A DNA stretch of 16,237 bases from Candidatus Aminicenantota bacterium (GTDB taxonomy: Bacteria; Acidobacteriota; Aminicenantia; Aminicenantales; Aminicenantaceae). Where the stretch lies: contig JAFGNQ010000053.1 in assembly GCA_016926925.1 (NCBI GenBank), forward strand, positions 1-16,237, given 5' to 3'. Position numbers and translations under genes: made by a program. Under the pieces are notes generated by a model. That model was not told the DNA's origin, made no database searches, and saw only the letters and a list, made by a program, of their open reading frames with translations. This document shows positions 1-7,934 of the stretch, in pieces (the first letter of the stretch is position 1; each line of letters opens with the position of its first letter).

Positions 1-1512
1 AAAAATACCGATAAAACAGTGAGACAAATTGGAAATGAGTTGGATGTCGATTTTATCCTGGAGGGAACCGTGCGTTGGGATCGTACTGGAAGAGATGAAA
101 GCCGCGTACGCATAACACCCCAGCTTATTAGAGTCTCGGATGATACGCATCTCTGGTCTGAAAGATACGATCGGGTATTTCAGGATATCTTCGGCATTCA
201 ATCTGATATCGCCGCACAGGTCGTTCGAGAACTGGATATCACCTTAACAGAATCAGAACAAAAGACAATTGAGGCCAGGTTGACGGAAAATGTGGTGGCT
301 TACCAGGCTTATCTCCAAGGACTGGATTATCTTCAATATTCACACGCTCCAGAGGATCGATATCGAAAGGCTCTAAAGACACTCGAGCAAGCCGTTGAAC
401 TGGATCCCAATTTCGCCCTAGCCTATGTCAAACTGTCTGACGCCCATAGAAGCCTATACTTTTTTGGCTACGATCATACGGATGAACGCATAACAAAAGC
501 GAAAAACGCCGTGGATAAGGCCCTCGAGCTTCAGCCGGGCCTTCCTGATGCACGTATGGCACTTGGCTATTATTATTATCAAGGGCGACTCGATTATGAT
601 CGGGCGCTCAAAGAATTCTCTATTGCGGCAAAGAGTTTACCCAATAACAATGAACTCTTAACTAACATTGCGTATGTATGGAGACGCCAGGGATTATTTG
701 AGCGTGCCATCAAGAACCTTGAGTCTGCCCTTGCGCTCAGCCCGCAGAGTGCACAACTTATGGCTGAACTGGCTCACTCATACCTTTGTATTCGCAGGTA
801 CAGTGATTCCATTCGATACTGCGACCAGTCTATTCATATTGCTCCTGATAATAAGTGGGCTTATATAATCAAAGCGATGTGTTTTTGGTGCTGGAAGGGA
901 GACCTGGAAAGTGCCAGATCTTCGCTTGAAGAAATGCCTGATAAAAACTCCCCCAGCTCAGTTTGGTTTTTATTCTTGCAGGATATGTACGAAAGAAATT
1001 ATCAGGATGCATTGGACCAAATTTCCACAATCTCTGGAGAAGTGATTGAACTTCAATCCACCTATATGCCGAAGTCCTTAACCGAAGGGTGGGCTTACAG
1101 CCTCTTGAAAGATTCTCAGCGCGCCGAATCTTTCTATGAATCAGCCCGGATTCTGCTGGAGAAGGCGATCTCCGAACAGCTCGATGATCCCCGGGTGCAC
1201 AGTTCGCTCGGACTTGCCTATGCCAGCCTTGGCCGTAAAGAGGATGCGATCCGTGAAGGGAAAAAAGCTGTCGAGTTGTATCCAGTGACAAAAGATGCGC
1301 TTCTGGGGCCGGATCGAATTATGGATCTGATTTCTATCTATACGATAACAGGTAAGTACGATGACGCCATGGATCAGATCGCTTACTTGCTATCCATCCC
1401 ATGCTATCATTCCATGCCTTTCTTCTCTCTTCATCCGAGATTGGATCCCCTTCGCAATAATCCCCGATTTCAACGAATGATGGAAAAGAAATCTGATCAG
1501 TCTGAGGAGTGA
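1..1512 (+). CDS. TolB/FlgO-like + TPR regulatory protein, 5' truncated
   Basis: The reading frame is open from base 1, so the gene begins left of the window; 503 residues are visible before TGA at 1510. The first ~90 visible residues match the TolB/FlgO-like module found in adenylate-cyclase-like and kinase-linked TPR proteins: a 'DFILEGTVRWDR' strand, 'RVRITPQLIRVSDDTHLWSE' and 'RYDRVFQDIFGIQSDIA'. From about residue 100 on there are tandem TPR helices, for example 'ALKTLEQAVELDPNFALAYV' and 'AIKNLESALALSPQSAQLMA', with further TPR-like units near 390-420. It ends in the family's usual 'HPRLDPLRNNPRFQRMM' tail. In this family the missing N-terminus is often a Ser/Thr kinase, a cyclase domain or a DNA-binding domain; which one applies cannot be told here. 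Role inferred as a signalling or scaffold protein. The GTG at 19 is internal, not the start. Confidence 0.85.
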   Translation, partial: KNTDKTVRQIGNELDVDFILEGTVRWDRTGRDESRVRITPQLIRVSDDTHLWSERYDRVFQDIFGIQSDIAAQVVRELDITLTESEQKTIEARLTENVVAYQAYLQGLDYLQYSHAPEDRYRKALKTLEQAVELDPNFALAYVKLSDAHRSLYFFGYDHTDERITKAKNAVDKALELQPGLPDARMALGYYYYQGRLDYDRALKEFSIAAKSLPNNNELLTNIAYVWRRQGLFERAIKNLESALALSPQSAQLMAELAHSYLCIRRYSDSIRYCDQSIHIAPDNKWAYIIKAMCFWCWKGDLESARSSLEEMPDKNSPSSVWFLFLQDMYERNYQDALDQISTISGEVIELQSTYMPKSLTEGWAYSLLKDSQRAESFYESARILLEKAISEQLDDPRVHSSLGLAYASLGRKEDAIREGKKAVELYPVTKDALLGPDRIMDLISIYTITGKYDDAMDQIAYLLSIPCYHSMPFFSLHPRLDPLRNNPRFQRMMEKKSDQSEE

Positions 1513-1539
1513 AAAATTTATATTTCGCGCCATTCGCTA

Positions 1540-1568
1540 TTGACCTCTCAGGACAGCTGTCTTAATCT
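1540..1568 (+). promoter_or_regulatory. possible sigma70-type promoter for the M24 peptidase
   Basis: TTGACC (1540-1545), a 17-nt spacer, then TAATCT (1563-1568). The -35 matches 5 of 6 consensus bases; the -10 is weak (3 of 6). It sits about 110 nt upstream of the peptidase start, after the stop of the TPR gene, which would give the peptidase its own promoter. Tentative. Confidence 0.25.
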
Positions 1569-1678
1569 ATGCTTCCCCACGATGACTGGAGGGGCAAGAG
1601 AGGCAAAAATCCTATCGTTGCCGGCGGGCTCTAAAAATCGAATTCTAATAAATACAAAACTTAGGAGAGGAGTCGGGG

Positions 1679-3115
1679 ATGATTAAGAAGAAGCATTTTT
1701 CCGTTTTGATTGCAATTTTTCTTTGCTTTTTTTCGCTTTCCGCCCAACCGATTGACAAAGACATTTTTGTCCTGCGCAGGCAAAAGGTTTTGGACCAGTT
1801 GGAGCACAACAGTATTGCAATTCTGAGGAATTCCAAACCTGTAATCCGAAATAATGATCAAGAATATTTTTTTCGTTCCGACAGCAATTTTTATTATCTG
1901 ACTGGGCTTGATGATCCTGAATCGGTATTGGTTCTCATCCCTTATGTTGAACAACAATTTATTCTTTTTGTAAAACCGAGAAATTTAATGGATGCACTCT
2001 GGCATGGCGATTTGCCTGGGATTGATGGCGCCGTTCAGACATTCGGAGCTGATAAAGCCTATGCGCTGGACCAATTCCAAGAGATGTTGAGAACCATGGT
2101 CACACAAAAGGATGTCATCTATATGGATTATGACGATAAAGAACTATATGAGATGATCGTCTCTATTTTTCCTTACAGCCATGGAGTCGTTCGGCCAAGA
2201 CAATTGCAGGATCTGTTGCCGCTGATTCAAGAATTAAGGGTTTACAAAGGGCCGGAAGAAATAGCGCTCTTGTCCAAAGCGGTTCAAATAACCTGTGATG
2301 GATTGATAGAAGTGATGAAAGCATTCCAGCCCGGGATGTATGAATATGAGGCAGGAGCTATCCTTGAGTATGTTTTTAGGAGCACTGGATCGCCACGCAA
2401 CGGTTTTTCGTCGATTCTTGGTTCGGGTCCGAACGCAACCGTTTTGCATTATCAAGAGAACACGAGGCAGACACAAGCAGGAGATTTGTTGCTCATGGAT
2501 GTGGGAGCCGAGTACGGGTATTATACGGCAGATATTACCAGAACCATTCCGGTCAGCGGCAGATTTACCAAAGAGCAGAAAGAGATTTATCAAATCGTTC
2601 TGGATGCACAGGAAGCAGGCATAAAGGAAATGGTTCCGGGCAAATCCTACCAGTCTTTTCTGGATACAGCCACCGATGTGGCCAAAGACGGCCTATTTCA
2701 GTTGGGTTTGATCACTGACCGGAACAGCAACTGGCAACATCTTTGCTATTTTTTTCATGGTGTTGGTCACTGGCTGGGAATGGATGTACATGATGTAGGT
2801 GATTATGAGGGCGAAAAAATTCGGGAAAGGCTATTTGAGCCGGGCATGGTGAGTACCATCGAACCGGGATTATACATTTCGGAGAACATGCGGAAGTCTG
2901 TATTCATAAAAAACAAGGTGCCAGAAGATGAGAGGGCACAGTTTCTTAAAGAAACAAAAGAAGCATTTGAAAGATACAAAAATATCGGAATCCGCATCGA
3001 AGACGATATTTTGATCACAGAAAATGGCAACAGAATCTTATCTAACATGGCACCCCGTGAGATTGTGGATATTGAACGGATGATGCAAAAGAATAGTATT
3101 TTCAATCAGAAGTGA
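1679..3115 (+). CDS. Exported M24B Xaa-Pro aminopeptidase
   Basis: A 478-residue PepP-like metallopeptidase that would remove an N-terminal residue preceding proline. A Sec signal peptide is visible (KKK at 3-5, hydrophobic 8-20, likely cleavage after SLSA at 22), so it should act in the periplasm or cell envelope. The aminopeptidase-P N-terminal domain covers about 28-165, and the pita-bread catalytic domain about 190-465. By comparison with E. coli PepP the five metal ligands are D274, D285, H364, E395 and E441. Substrate-binding histidines H257, H360 and H371 are also present, in 'HYQEN' and 'HGVGHWLGMDVHD'. The set is complete, so activity is likely. A charged stretch (about 402-435) lies between the last two ligands. 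The ATG is fixed by the signal peptide and by AGGAGAGGAG at 1663-1672, six bases upstream. The bacterial symbol pepP is normally used for the cytoplasmic enzyme, so none is given. Confidence 0.93.
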   Translation: MIKKKHFSVLIAIFLCFFSLSAQPIDKDIFVLRRQKVLDQLEHNSIAILRNSKPVIRNNDQEYFFRSDSNFYYLTGLDDPESVLVLIPYVEQQFILFVKPRNLMDALWHGDLPGIDGAVQTFGADKAYALDQFQEMLRTMVTQKDVIYMDYDDKELYEMIVSIFPYSHGVVRPRQLQDLLPLIQELRVYKGPEEIALLSKAVQITCDGLIEVMKAFQPGMYEYEAGAILEYVFRSTGSPRNGFSSILGSGPNATVLHYQENTRQTQAGDLLLMDVGAEYGYYTADITRTIPVSGRFTKEQKEIYQIVLDAQEAGIKEMVPGKSYQSFLDTATDVAKDGLFQLGLITDRNSNWQHLCYFFHGVGHWLGMDVHDVGDYEGEKIRERLFEPGMVSTIEPGLYISENMRKSVFIKNKVPEDERAQFLKETKEAFERYKNIGIRIEDDILITENGNRILSNMAPREIVDIERMMQKNSIFNQK

Positions 3116-3119
3116 TATG

Positions 3120-3292
3120 GAGTAAAAAATCTCCCAGGAGGAAAAGCGCTCGATCGAGCACCCCAGAACCCACTCGGAAGGAACGGGTTGGCTATTGTAA
3201 CGGAAGAACAGACGCAGCATCTCGGGGATGATGAAGACGACCTGTCGATGACAAACATCAAGGAGAAAAAACTCCTGGGATGCTTCCGTCAT
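3120..3292 (-). pseudogene. IS91-type transposase fragment (remnant)
   Basis: On the minus strand from 3292 the frame reads 'DVCHRQVVFIIPEMLRLFFR' followed by YN. This resembles the segment just after the N-terminal zinc-binding domain of IS91-family transposases, where 'HR.MVFTIP..LR.FF..NR' is typical. No zinc-binding cysteines precede it and no catalytic Y2 domain follows. The frame simply runs into the antisense of the peptidase gene. The match rests on about 22 residues recognised by eye, so family assignment is moderate. It directly abuts the kinase remnant: the ATGA at 3292-3289 contains that remnant's stop. This suggests insertion and later deletion. Confidence 0.45.
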
Positions 3293-3591
3293 AGGTCAGA
3301 TTGTTTTAACAGGGGTGTAATCAGACGCTGAAGATAGAAGGAATATTTCGCCAACCCTTTATAGACTACGTCCATCCCGTCTCTACCCAGCTCCTCGATG
3401 ATGGTATATCTTCCCGCCAGCGTGTTACCTTTTTGCAGACCTGCCTTAGGCGTTATCAGAGTCTTGGTGACCGAAATACCTTCATCCTGTTTTAAAGGTC
3501 CGCCACATTGACCGCAGAAAAGTGTATCATCAGGATTCTCATGTCGGCAATTAGGGCAGTTTATTCGCCTTTTTCCCTCTGGATATCTAGC
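3289..3591 (-). pseudogene. N-terminal remnant of a Ser/Thr protein kinase
   Basis: The minus-strand frame opens after TAG (3594-3592) and ends at TGA (3291-3289). It encodes a zinc ribbon, 'CPNCRHENPDDTLFCGQCGG', then a 'VTKTLITP' linker, then 'LAGRYTIIEELG', the start of a Hanks-type kinase domain. This order is typical of Ser/Thr kinases in Aminicenantes-like genomes. Three signs show decay. The codon where the initiator Met is expected (before NCPNC, at 3564-3562) is ATA. The glycine-rich loop reads G-R-D-G-M-D-V-V, with Asp (GAC) where two conserved glycines belong. After 'VVYK' kinase similarity stops, and about 24 unrelated residues lead to the stop; catalytic HRD and DFG motifs are absent. 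An RBS-like GAGGGA lies upstream. The zinc ribbon itself is intact, with four Cys in two CxxC pairs. Confidence 0.75.
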
Positions 3592-3625
3592 CTAACTGGA
3601 AGAATATCAACTTCCCAAAGCTGAG

Positions 3626-3818
3626 TCAACCAGGTAAGCTGGACACCAGAAGAGATTCGGAGTTCCTCTCTTTAAGGGCTGCCGAGTCCTCAGCATTTTC
3701 TGCCAGCGAATACCTGATGGTTTCTTTGATGAGATCGGAGATGGACCGGGATGTTTCATGTGTTTTGATGTGCAATGTTTATGCAGCATGGGGTCCGAGC
3801 CAGCGAGGTAGCAACCAT
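3626..3818 (-). pseudogene. Frameshifted ribbon-helix-helix (CopG-like) antitoxin remnant
   Basis: The minus strand encodes 'SRSISDLIKETIRYSLAENA' followed by EDSAALKERNSESLL, then a stop (3628-3626). This matches the second helix and C-terminal arm of RHH antitoxins, in which 'SRSISDLVNEAVR.ALAEDAEDLAAFEER' is a common pattern. The upstream strand and helix lie in a different frame: 'YLAGSDPMLHK' precedes, and restoring one A in the run at about 3776-3779 would join HK to TLHIKTHETSRS. A possible original ATG at 3818-3816 starts in yet another frame. The C-terminus normally continues about 15 residues beyond 'ESLL'; here it ends in VSSLPG. No partner toxin is visible beside it. The remnant lies about 55 bp upstream of the first permease, on the opposite strand. 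Confidence 0.6.
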
Positions 3819-3874
3819 TTGGTCGTGTCGAACGTCTTTTAAAAAAAGAAGTTTGTCCATCGGGAGGTCTATCC

Positions 3875-6232
3875 ATGTGGAGCCACCATCTGAAAATTAT
3901 TTTGAGAAATATCATCCGTCACAAGGGTTATGCCTTCCTGAACATTTTTGGTCTTGCGGCGGGAATGACCTGCTGCATCCTGATCGGCCTCTGGGTCCTT
4001 GATGAACTTCACTATGACCGCTTTCACAAAAATGCGTCCTCGATCTGCCGAGTAGAATCCAATCAAAACTTCAACGGCAGGACCCTCCATATCTACTGGA
4101 CACCCCACCCCCTTGGGCCTGCCCTCAAGGCTGAAATCCCCGAGATCGAAGACTCCACTCGTGTCCAGAACCTGAACGCCCAACTCATCCGGTACGAAGA
4201 AAAAGTCTTTGAGGAGTACGCAGTATGGGCAGTAGATCCCTCATTTCTCAAAATGTTTACCTTCTCGATGATTCAGGGGAATCCCGAAAAGGCCCTGTCT
4301 GGTACTTCGTCCCTGGTGATGACGGAACGGGTGGCAGCTAAATTTTTCGGCGATGAAAATCCGATCGGCAAAGTGATAAACGTGGCCCAATCCGCCGATT
4401 TCAAGGTTACAGGAATTTTAAAAAACATCCCTACAAATTCCTCTCTCCGGTTCGATGTTCTCATCCCCTACGCGTATCTCGATTCTACCGGCCGGACAGA
4501 TGACAATTTCACCAACAACCAGACTTACACTTGGGTTCAATTGCACTCCGGCGTTACGGCAAAAGCGGTCGGCGCAAAGATCAGCGGATTTATCGCTACA
4601 AAAGTCCCGCGCAGCTTGATGTTACTCGAACTCCTCCCTTTGACAAAGGTCCACCTGTACACCTACTCAGGCTATGAAAAGATTCTGGCCGTTCAGTCTG
4701 TATATATCTTTTCGATTATCGCTATTTTTGTTTTGATTATCGGCTGTATCAATTTTATGAACATCTCCACCGCCCGTTCGGCAAACCGGGCTAAAGAGGT
4801 CGGTTTAAGGAAAGTCGTGGGCGCCGTACGGTCGCAGCTCATCCGGCAGTTTTACGGTGAGTCCCTCTTCTTTGCCTTCATTGCGTTGGCGCTAGCCGTG
4901 GCGGCTGTTTCCGTTGTTCTGCCTGCTTTCAGTTCTTTAGCCGAGAAGGAGATGTCCTGGAATTCAACGAATGCCGGAGTGTTGGTTCTGGGACTGGCCG
5001 GAATCGCTTGGTTGACAGGCCTTATCTCTGGGAGTTATCCGGCCCTATTCCTGGCATCGTTCCAGCCCGTCAACACCCTCAAGGGAAAATTGAAATCGGG
5101 GACAGGAAACACTGTTTTTCGCCGGAGCCTGGTGGTAGTCCAGTTTGTCCTATCAGCTGCCCTCATTATCGGAACAGGCGTTGTCTCCAGACAAATGACG
5201 TTCATCAAGAAAAGAAATCTGGGATGGAATAAAGAACAAGTCGTTGCCATCCCCATCCGGTCATACAGCCGGCCGTTACTGGAAACCCTCAAAGCCGAAC
5301 TGGCCGACACCCCAGGTGTTTTGAACGTCGCCGTTGCTACCCAGAGGCCCTCCTTTACCAGTTGGAGCTCCAGCGGATTCGATTGGGAAGGAAAAGATCC
5401 ATCCCTGAAGGTGGATGTGACCTATATGGGAGCGGACGATGGCTATGTGGACACCATGGGGATGACACTCGCTCATGGCCGTAATTTTTCGAAAGAATTC
5501 CCGAGCGACAAAACAGAGAGCTTCCTGATCAATGAAGAACTGGCCGATCTTATGGGCTATGAAAACCCAATCGGGAAATCATTCTCCTTCTGGGATCAGA
5601 AGGGGCAGGTCGTAGGCGTTATCAAAAACTTCCATTTCCAGCCTCTGAGAAGAAAAATCGAGCCTCTCGTCATTCAATGGACTTCGTTGGAATGGACGAA
5701 TTTTCTGTTCCTCCGGTTCGCTCCGGATAGTATTGAGGATACCCTAGGAACTGTCCGGGGAATGTGGGAAAAAACCCTGCCGGATATTCCGTTCAGTTAC
5801 CAGTTTTTGGACGATGATTTTGCCTCTATGTACTTGTCGGAAGAACGAACAGGTACGCTGCTCAAATTATTCACGGCTATGGCCATCTTGGTGGCCTGCC
5901 TGGGGCTTTTCGGGCTTGCTTCCTTTGCGGCCGAACAGAAAACCAAAGAAATCGGGATCCGCAAGGTTTTAGGAGCTTCGGCTCGGAGGATTGTAGCACT
6001 CATATGCAGGGAATTCCTGATCCTTATTGGATTGGCCAACCTCATCGCATGGCCTTTCGCATATTTCGCGGGCAATGAATGGTTGAACAACTTTGCTTAC
6101 CGCACACAAATCCCCGCGATTTTTTTCATCGGAGCGTTGGTCGCTTCTTTATCCATCGGGTTGATGACCGTGATTTACAAGGCCATCCGTGCAGCCTCAG
6201 CCAATCCTGTGGATGCTCTGAAACACGAATAA
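3875..6232 (+). CDS. MacB/FtsX-type ABC transporter permease (first copy)
   Basis: A 785-residue inner-membrane protein with the duplicated MacB-like layout. N-terminal helix about 20-40; periplasmic MacB_PCD-like domain about 45-265; FtsX core about 270-400 (helices near 270-290, 323-345, 362-386) with the coupling segment 'RAKEVGLRKVVGA'. Another helix at 410-430, a second periplasmic domain about 440-655, and a C-terminal FtsX core 662-785 with 'TKEIGIRKVLGAS' at 690-702. Such proteins are taken to couple cytoplasmic ATP hydrolysis to movements of periplasmic domains, for export or envelope signalling; the substrate is unknown. No ATPase gene is adjacent. Start ATG has GGGAGGT at 3862-3868, spacing 6. 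The frame is intact and full length for the family. Confidence 0.9.
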   Translation: MWSHHLKIILRNIIRHKGYAFLNIFGLAAGMTCCILIGLWVLDELHYDRFHKNASSICRVESNQNFNGRTLHIYWTPHPLGPALKAEIPEIEDSTRVQNLNAQLIRYEEKVFEEYAVWAVDPSFLKMFTFSMIQGNPEKALSGTSSLVMTERVAAKFFGDENPIGKVINVAQSADFKVTGILKNIPTNSSLRFDVLIPYAYLDSTGRTDDNFTNNQTYTWVQLHSGVTAKAVGAKISGFIATKVPRSLMLLELLPLTKVHLYTYSGYEKILAVQSVYIFSIIAIFVLIIGCINFMNISTARSANRAKEVGLRKVVGAVRSQLIRQFYGESLFFAFIALALAVAAVSVVLPAFSSLAEKEMSWNSTNAGVLVLGLAGIAWLTGLISGSYPALFLASFQPVNTLKGKLKSGTGNTVFRRSLVVVQFVLSAALIIGTGVVSRQMTFIKKRNLGWNKEQVVAIPIRSYSRPLLETLKAELADTPGVLNVAVATQRPSFTSWSSSGFDWEGKDPSLKVDVTYMGADDGYVDTMGMTLAHGRNFSKEFPSDKTESFLINEELADLMGYENPIGKSFSFWDQKGQVVGVIKNFHFQPLRRKIEPLVIQWTSLEWTNFLFLRFAPDSIEDTLGTVRGMWEKTLPDIPFSYQFLDDDFASMYLSEERTGTLLKLFTAMAILVACLGLFGLASFAAEQKTKEIGIRKVLGASARRIVALICREFLILIGLANLIAWPFAYFAGNEWLNNFAYRTQIPAIFFIGALVASLSIGLMTVIYKAIRAASANPVDALKHE

Positions 6233-6370
6233 ATCAAACGCTGCCGAATTGGATGCTTTACACTGAAAATGTCGGGCATACGCTAAAGTATTAGAGAATA
6301 TTCGATTCCTTTGTTTCAATTATAAAGTTTTAAAAATACGGTGAAAATGTGATGAAAATGTCCTTGTAGG

Positions 6371-6403
6371 AACTCGAATTGACAAGAGGTGTCAAATCGA
6401 GTT
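6371..6403. repeat. Long inverted repeat between converging genes
   Basis: Arms AACTCGAATTGACA (6371-6384) and TGTCAAATCGAGTT (6390-6403) pair over 14 positions with one mismatch, around a 5-nt AGAGG centre. No T-run follows on either strand, so it is not a standard intrinsic terminator. It lies between the stop of the first permease (6232) and the stop of the methyltransferase (6454). It could be a bidirectional transcript-end hairpin or a binding site for a dimeric protein. Confidence 0.7.
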
Positions 6404-6453
6404 TATCCGGCTCTTAAAAATAACGTGAAATAATTCATTTTGTAACATGATAA

Positions 6454-6972
6454 TTAAAACCAGGTTCTCTTTTTGTATTCCTCGTATTCAGGATACTTAG
6501 CGAGCAGCTCCCTCTCTTCCAAAGCTTTCCAATAAAGAATCTGGGCTATCCAAATAACCGATAAACACAGTGTCACCAATCCTTGGGCGAAAAGGGGAAA
6601 TCCGAAAGCCATGAGCATCTGTCCGAAATACATGGGGTGCCGTATTTTGGAATAAAGACCCTTTGTGACGAGGAATCCTTTTTCTGCAACCCCTTCCTTA
6701 GTTATCTCGGAAAGGCCGAAAATCACCAGTCCAACCGCGAACACGGCCACTCCGAAATATTTTTGCCAGGATGCGAAATTGAACCTTACAGGATCTGAAA
6801 AGGACATAAAAACCCATGCTGACCACGTGAAAAACATGACGAACATCAGGATACGAAAAATTTTTTTGTTTTCTCGAAGGCCGGGTTTTCTGAATCTCAT
6901 TCCCTCATAGAAACTCCGAAATAGACTCGTGACAATCCATATCCCCATGGCTATCAAAAACCAGATATTCAT
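6454..6972 (-). CDS. ICMT/PEMT-like membrane methyltransferase
   Basis: A 172-residue integral membrane protein with hydrophobic segments about 2-19, 40-58, 72-90 and 121-148. The C-terminal half carries the signature of the isoprenylcysteine carboxyl methyltransferase / phospholipid methyltransferase superfamily: 'GLYSKIRHPMY' (105-115), then after the helical hairpin 'EERELLAKYPEYEEYKKRT' (152-170). In the family these regions bind S-adenosylmethionine and the membrane-facing substrate. The true substrate in bacteria is usually unknown, since prenylated CaaX proteins are absent; lipids or small hydrophobic molecules are candidates. It starts 18 bp after the stop of the DUF169 gene on the same strand, so it is probably cotranscribed. 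No good Shine-Dalgarno is visible, which also fits translation coupled to the gene in front. Confidence 0.85.
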   Translation of the reverse strand: MNIWFLIAMGIWIVTSLFRSFYEGMRFRKPGLRENKKIFRILMFVMFFTWSAWVFMSFSDPVRFNFASWQKYFGVAVFAVGLVIFGLSEITKEGVAEKGFLVTKGLYSKIRHPMYFGQMLMAFGFPLFAQGLVTLCLSVIWIAQILYWKALEERELLAKYPEYEEYKKRTWF

Positions 6973-6990
6973 TATCTGATGGTTGTCGCT

Positions 6991-7800
6991 TCAGCCTTTC
7001 TTAACAAACAGTTTCTGCAGCTCTTCGGGCTTGAAAACGTCTGAGAGAGGAACGGTCAATCCCACCTCCGGAGCGTAGCCCATATATGTGGGAATGGGAT
7101 ATCTGATTCCTGACTGATGCGTTCTTTCCAAGCCCGATATGATAGATTCCAGGTGATGTGCGGCAACAGCAACTATCAACTCATGATCCTGGCAAGCAGC
7201 CCAAACACGATCTCCGTTTCCGGGAATCACGACTTTAACCGAGCCCTCTTGAAGGGCGCCAATGACACCCTCCGAGCAGGAAGCTGCCCTTCCTGAAAAG
7301 CTGCTCAGCAAGGGCTTCCCTGTGTTGTAAGTCGCACCGTGGATGAGTCTCATACACTGTGCGGGATTGACATAAATCAGAATAACGTCAGGATCTGTTT
7401 CCGCATTTTTCAGCGGATAAAAAAGAACGACGGGTTCACGGTTCGTCTCGAGAGTTGGAAATGCCTTAAACATCTTTTCGGCCGTCTCTTTATCAGCCGC
7501 ATAATTCATTTTAGTCAGGAAATGGAGAGCGCCGCTTGTATCCCCTACTCTTTCCCATCCATAGGTATGGGCAGCGATGGCACACCCCACGTCTTCTTTG
7601 GTGAAAGCAACGGACCATCCGTAGAGCCGTGTCATGGCAGCTCCCTGACACGGGGCCAATTTCAAGTTCAAACCTCTTTGCGGTTTCCTTGCTCTTGGAG
7701 GGATTTGGGCCTCATCGTCGAGAAACTTAACAGCTACGGGGTGCGTTGCCGGATTGACATACTTTCGGATCGCTCTGTCCAGTTCTTTCCAATCTGTCAT
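6991..7800 (-). CDS. DUF169 family protein
   Basis: 269 residues, recognised as DUF169. Visible hallmarks: an N-terminal 'PVAVKFL' strand (21-27); a Cys-containing segment 'LAPCQGAAM' (48-56) followed by 'EDVGCAIAAHTYG' (69-81); 'NPAQCMRLIHG' (145-155); and the core 'GRAASCSEGVIGAL' (170-183) with 'VVIPGNGDRVWA' (190-201). The conserved cysteines C51, C73, C149, C175 and C203 suggest redox or metal/cofactor binding, but the family has no firmly established reaction and I do not assign one. No signal peptide, so cytoplasmic. Start: ATG at 7800 lies 8 nt from an AGGAG at 7813-7809; a GTG one codon earlier (7803) is possible but only 5 nt from it. It is the first gene of a likely two-gene unit with the methyltransferase and is divergent from hicAB. 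Confidence 0.85.
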   Translation of the reverse strand: MTDWKELDRAIRKYVNPATHPVAVKFLDDEAQIPPRARKPQRGLNLKLAPCQGAAMTRLYGWSVAFTKEDVGCAIAAHTYGWERVGDTSGALHFLTKMNYAADKETAEKMFKAFPTLETNREPVVLFYPLKNAETDPDVILIYVNPAQCMRLIHGATYNTGKPLLSSFSGRAASCSEGVIGALQEGSVKVVIPGNGDRVWAACQDHELIVAVAAHHLESIISGLERTHQSGIRYPIPTYMGYAPEVGLTVPLSDVFKPEELQKLFVKKG

Positions 7801-7934
7801 CACAATATCTCCTTAAGAAACAATGATAGTTAATCTTGAATCGTCGGCTATTGTCAAGGTTTAGCAAGGATCTAAACCAAAATGAGAGTTTAGATTCGGG
7901 AAATCGTCTTTTTTCAGAGGGAAGAAAATAATAC

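Noticed and set aside
3148..3159. Perfect 12-bp palindrome GCTCGATCGAGC
   Set aside because: Inside the decayed transposase region, with no matching partner or context; short palindromes of this size occur by chance.
7339..7833. Plus-strand 164-codon open frame over the DUF169 gene
   Set aside because: Antisense shadow of a gene with clear DUF169 motifs and a good RBS on the minus strand.
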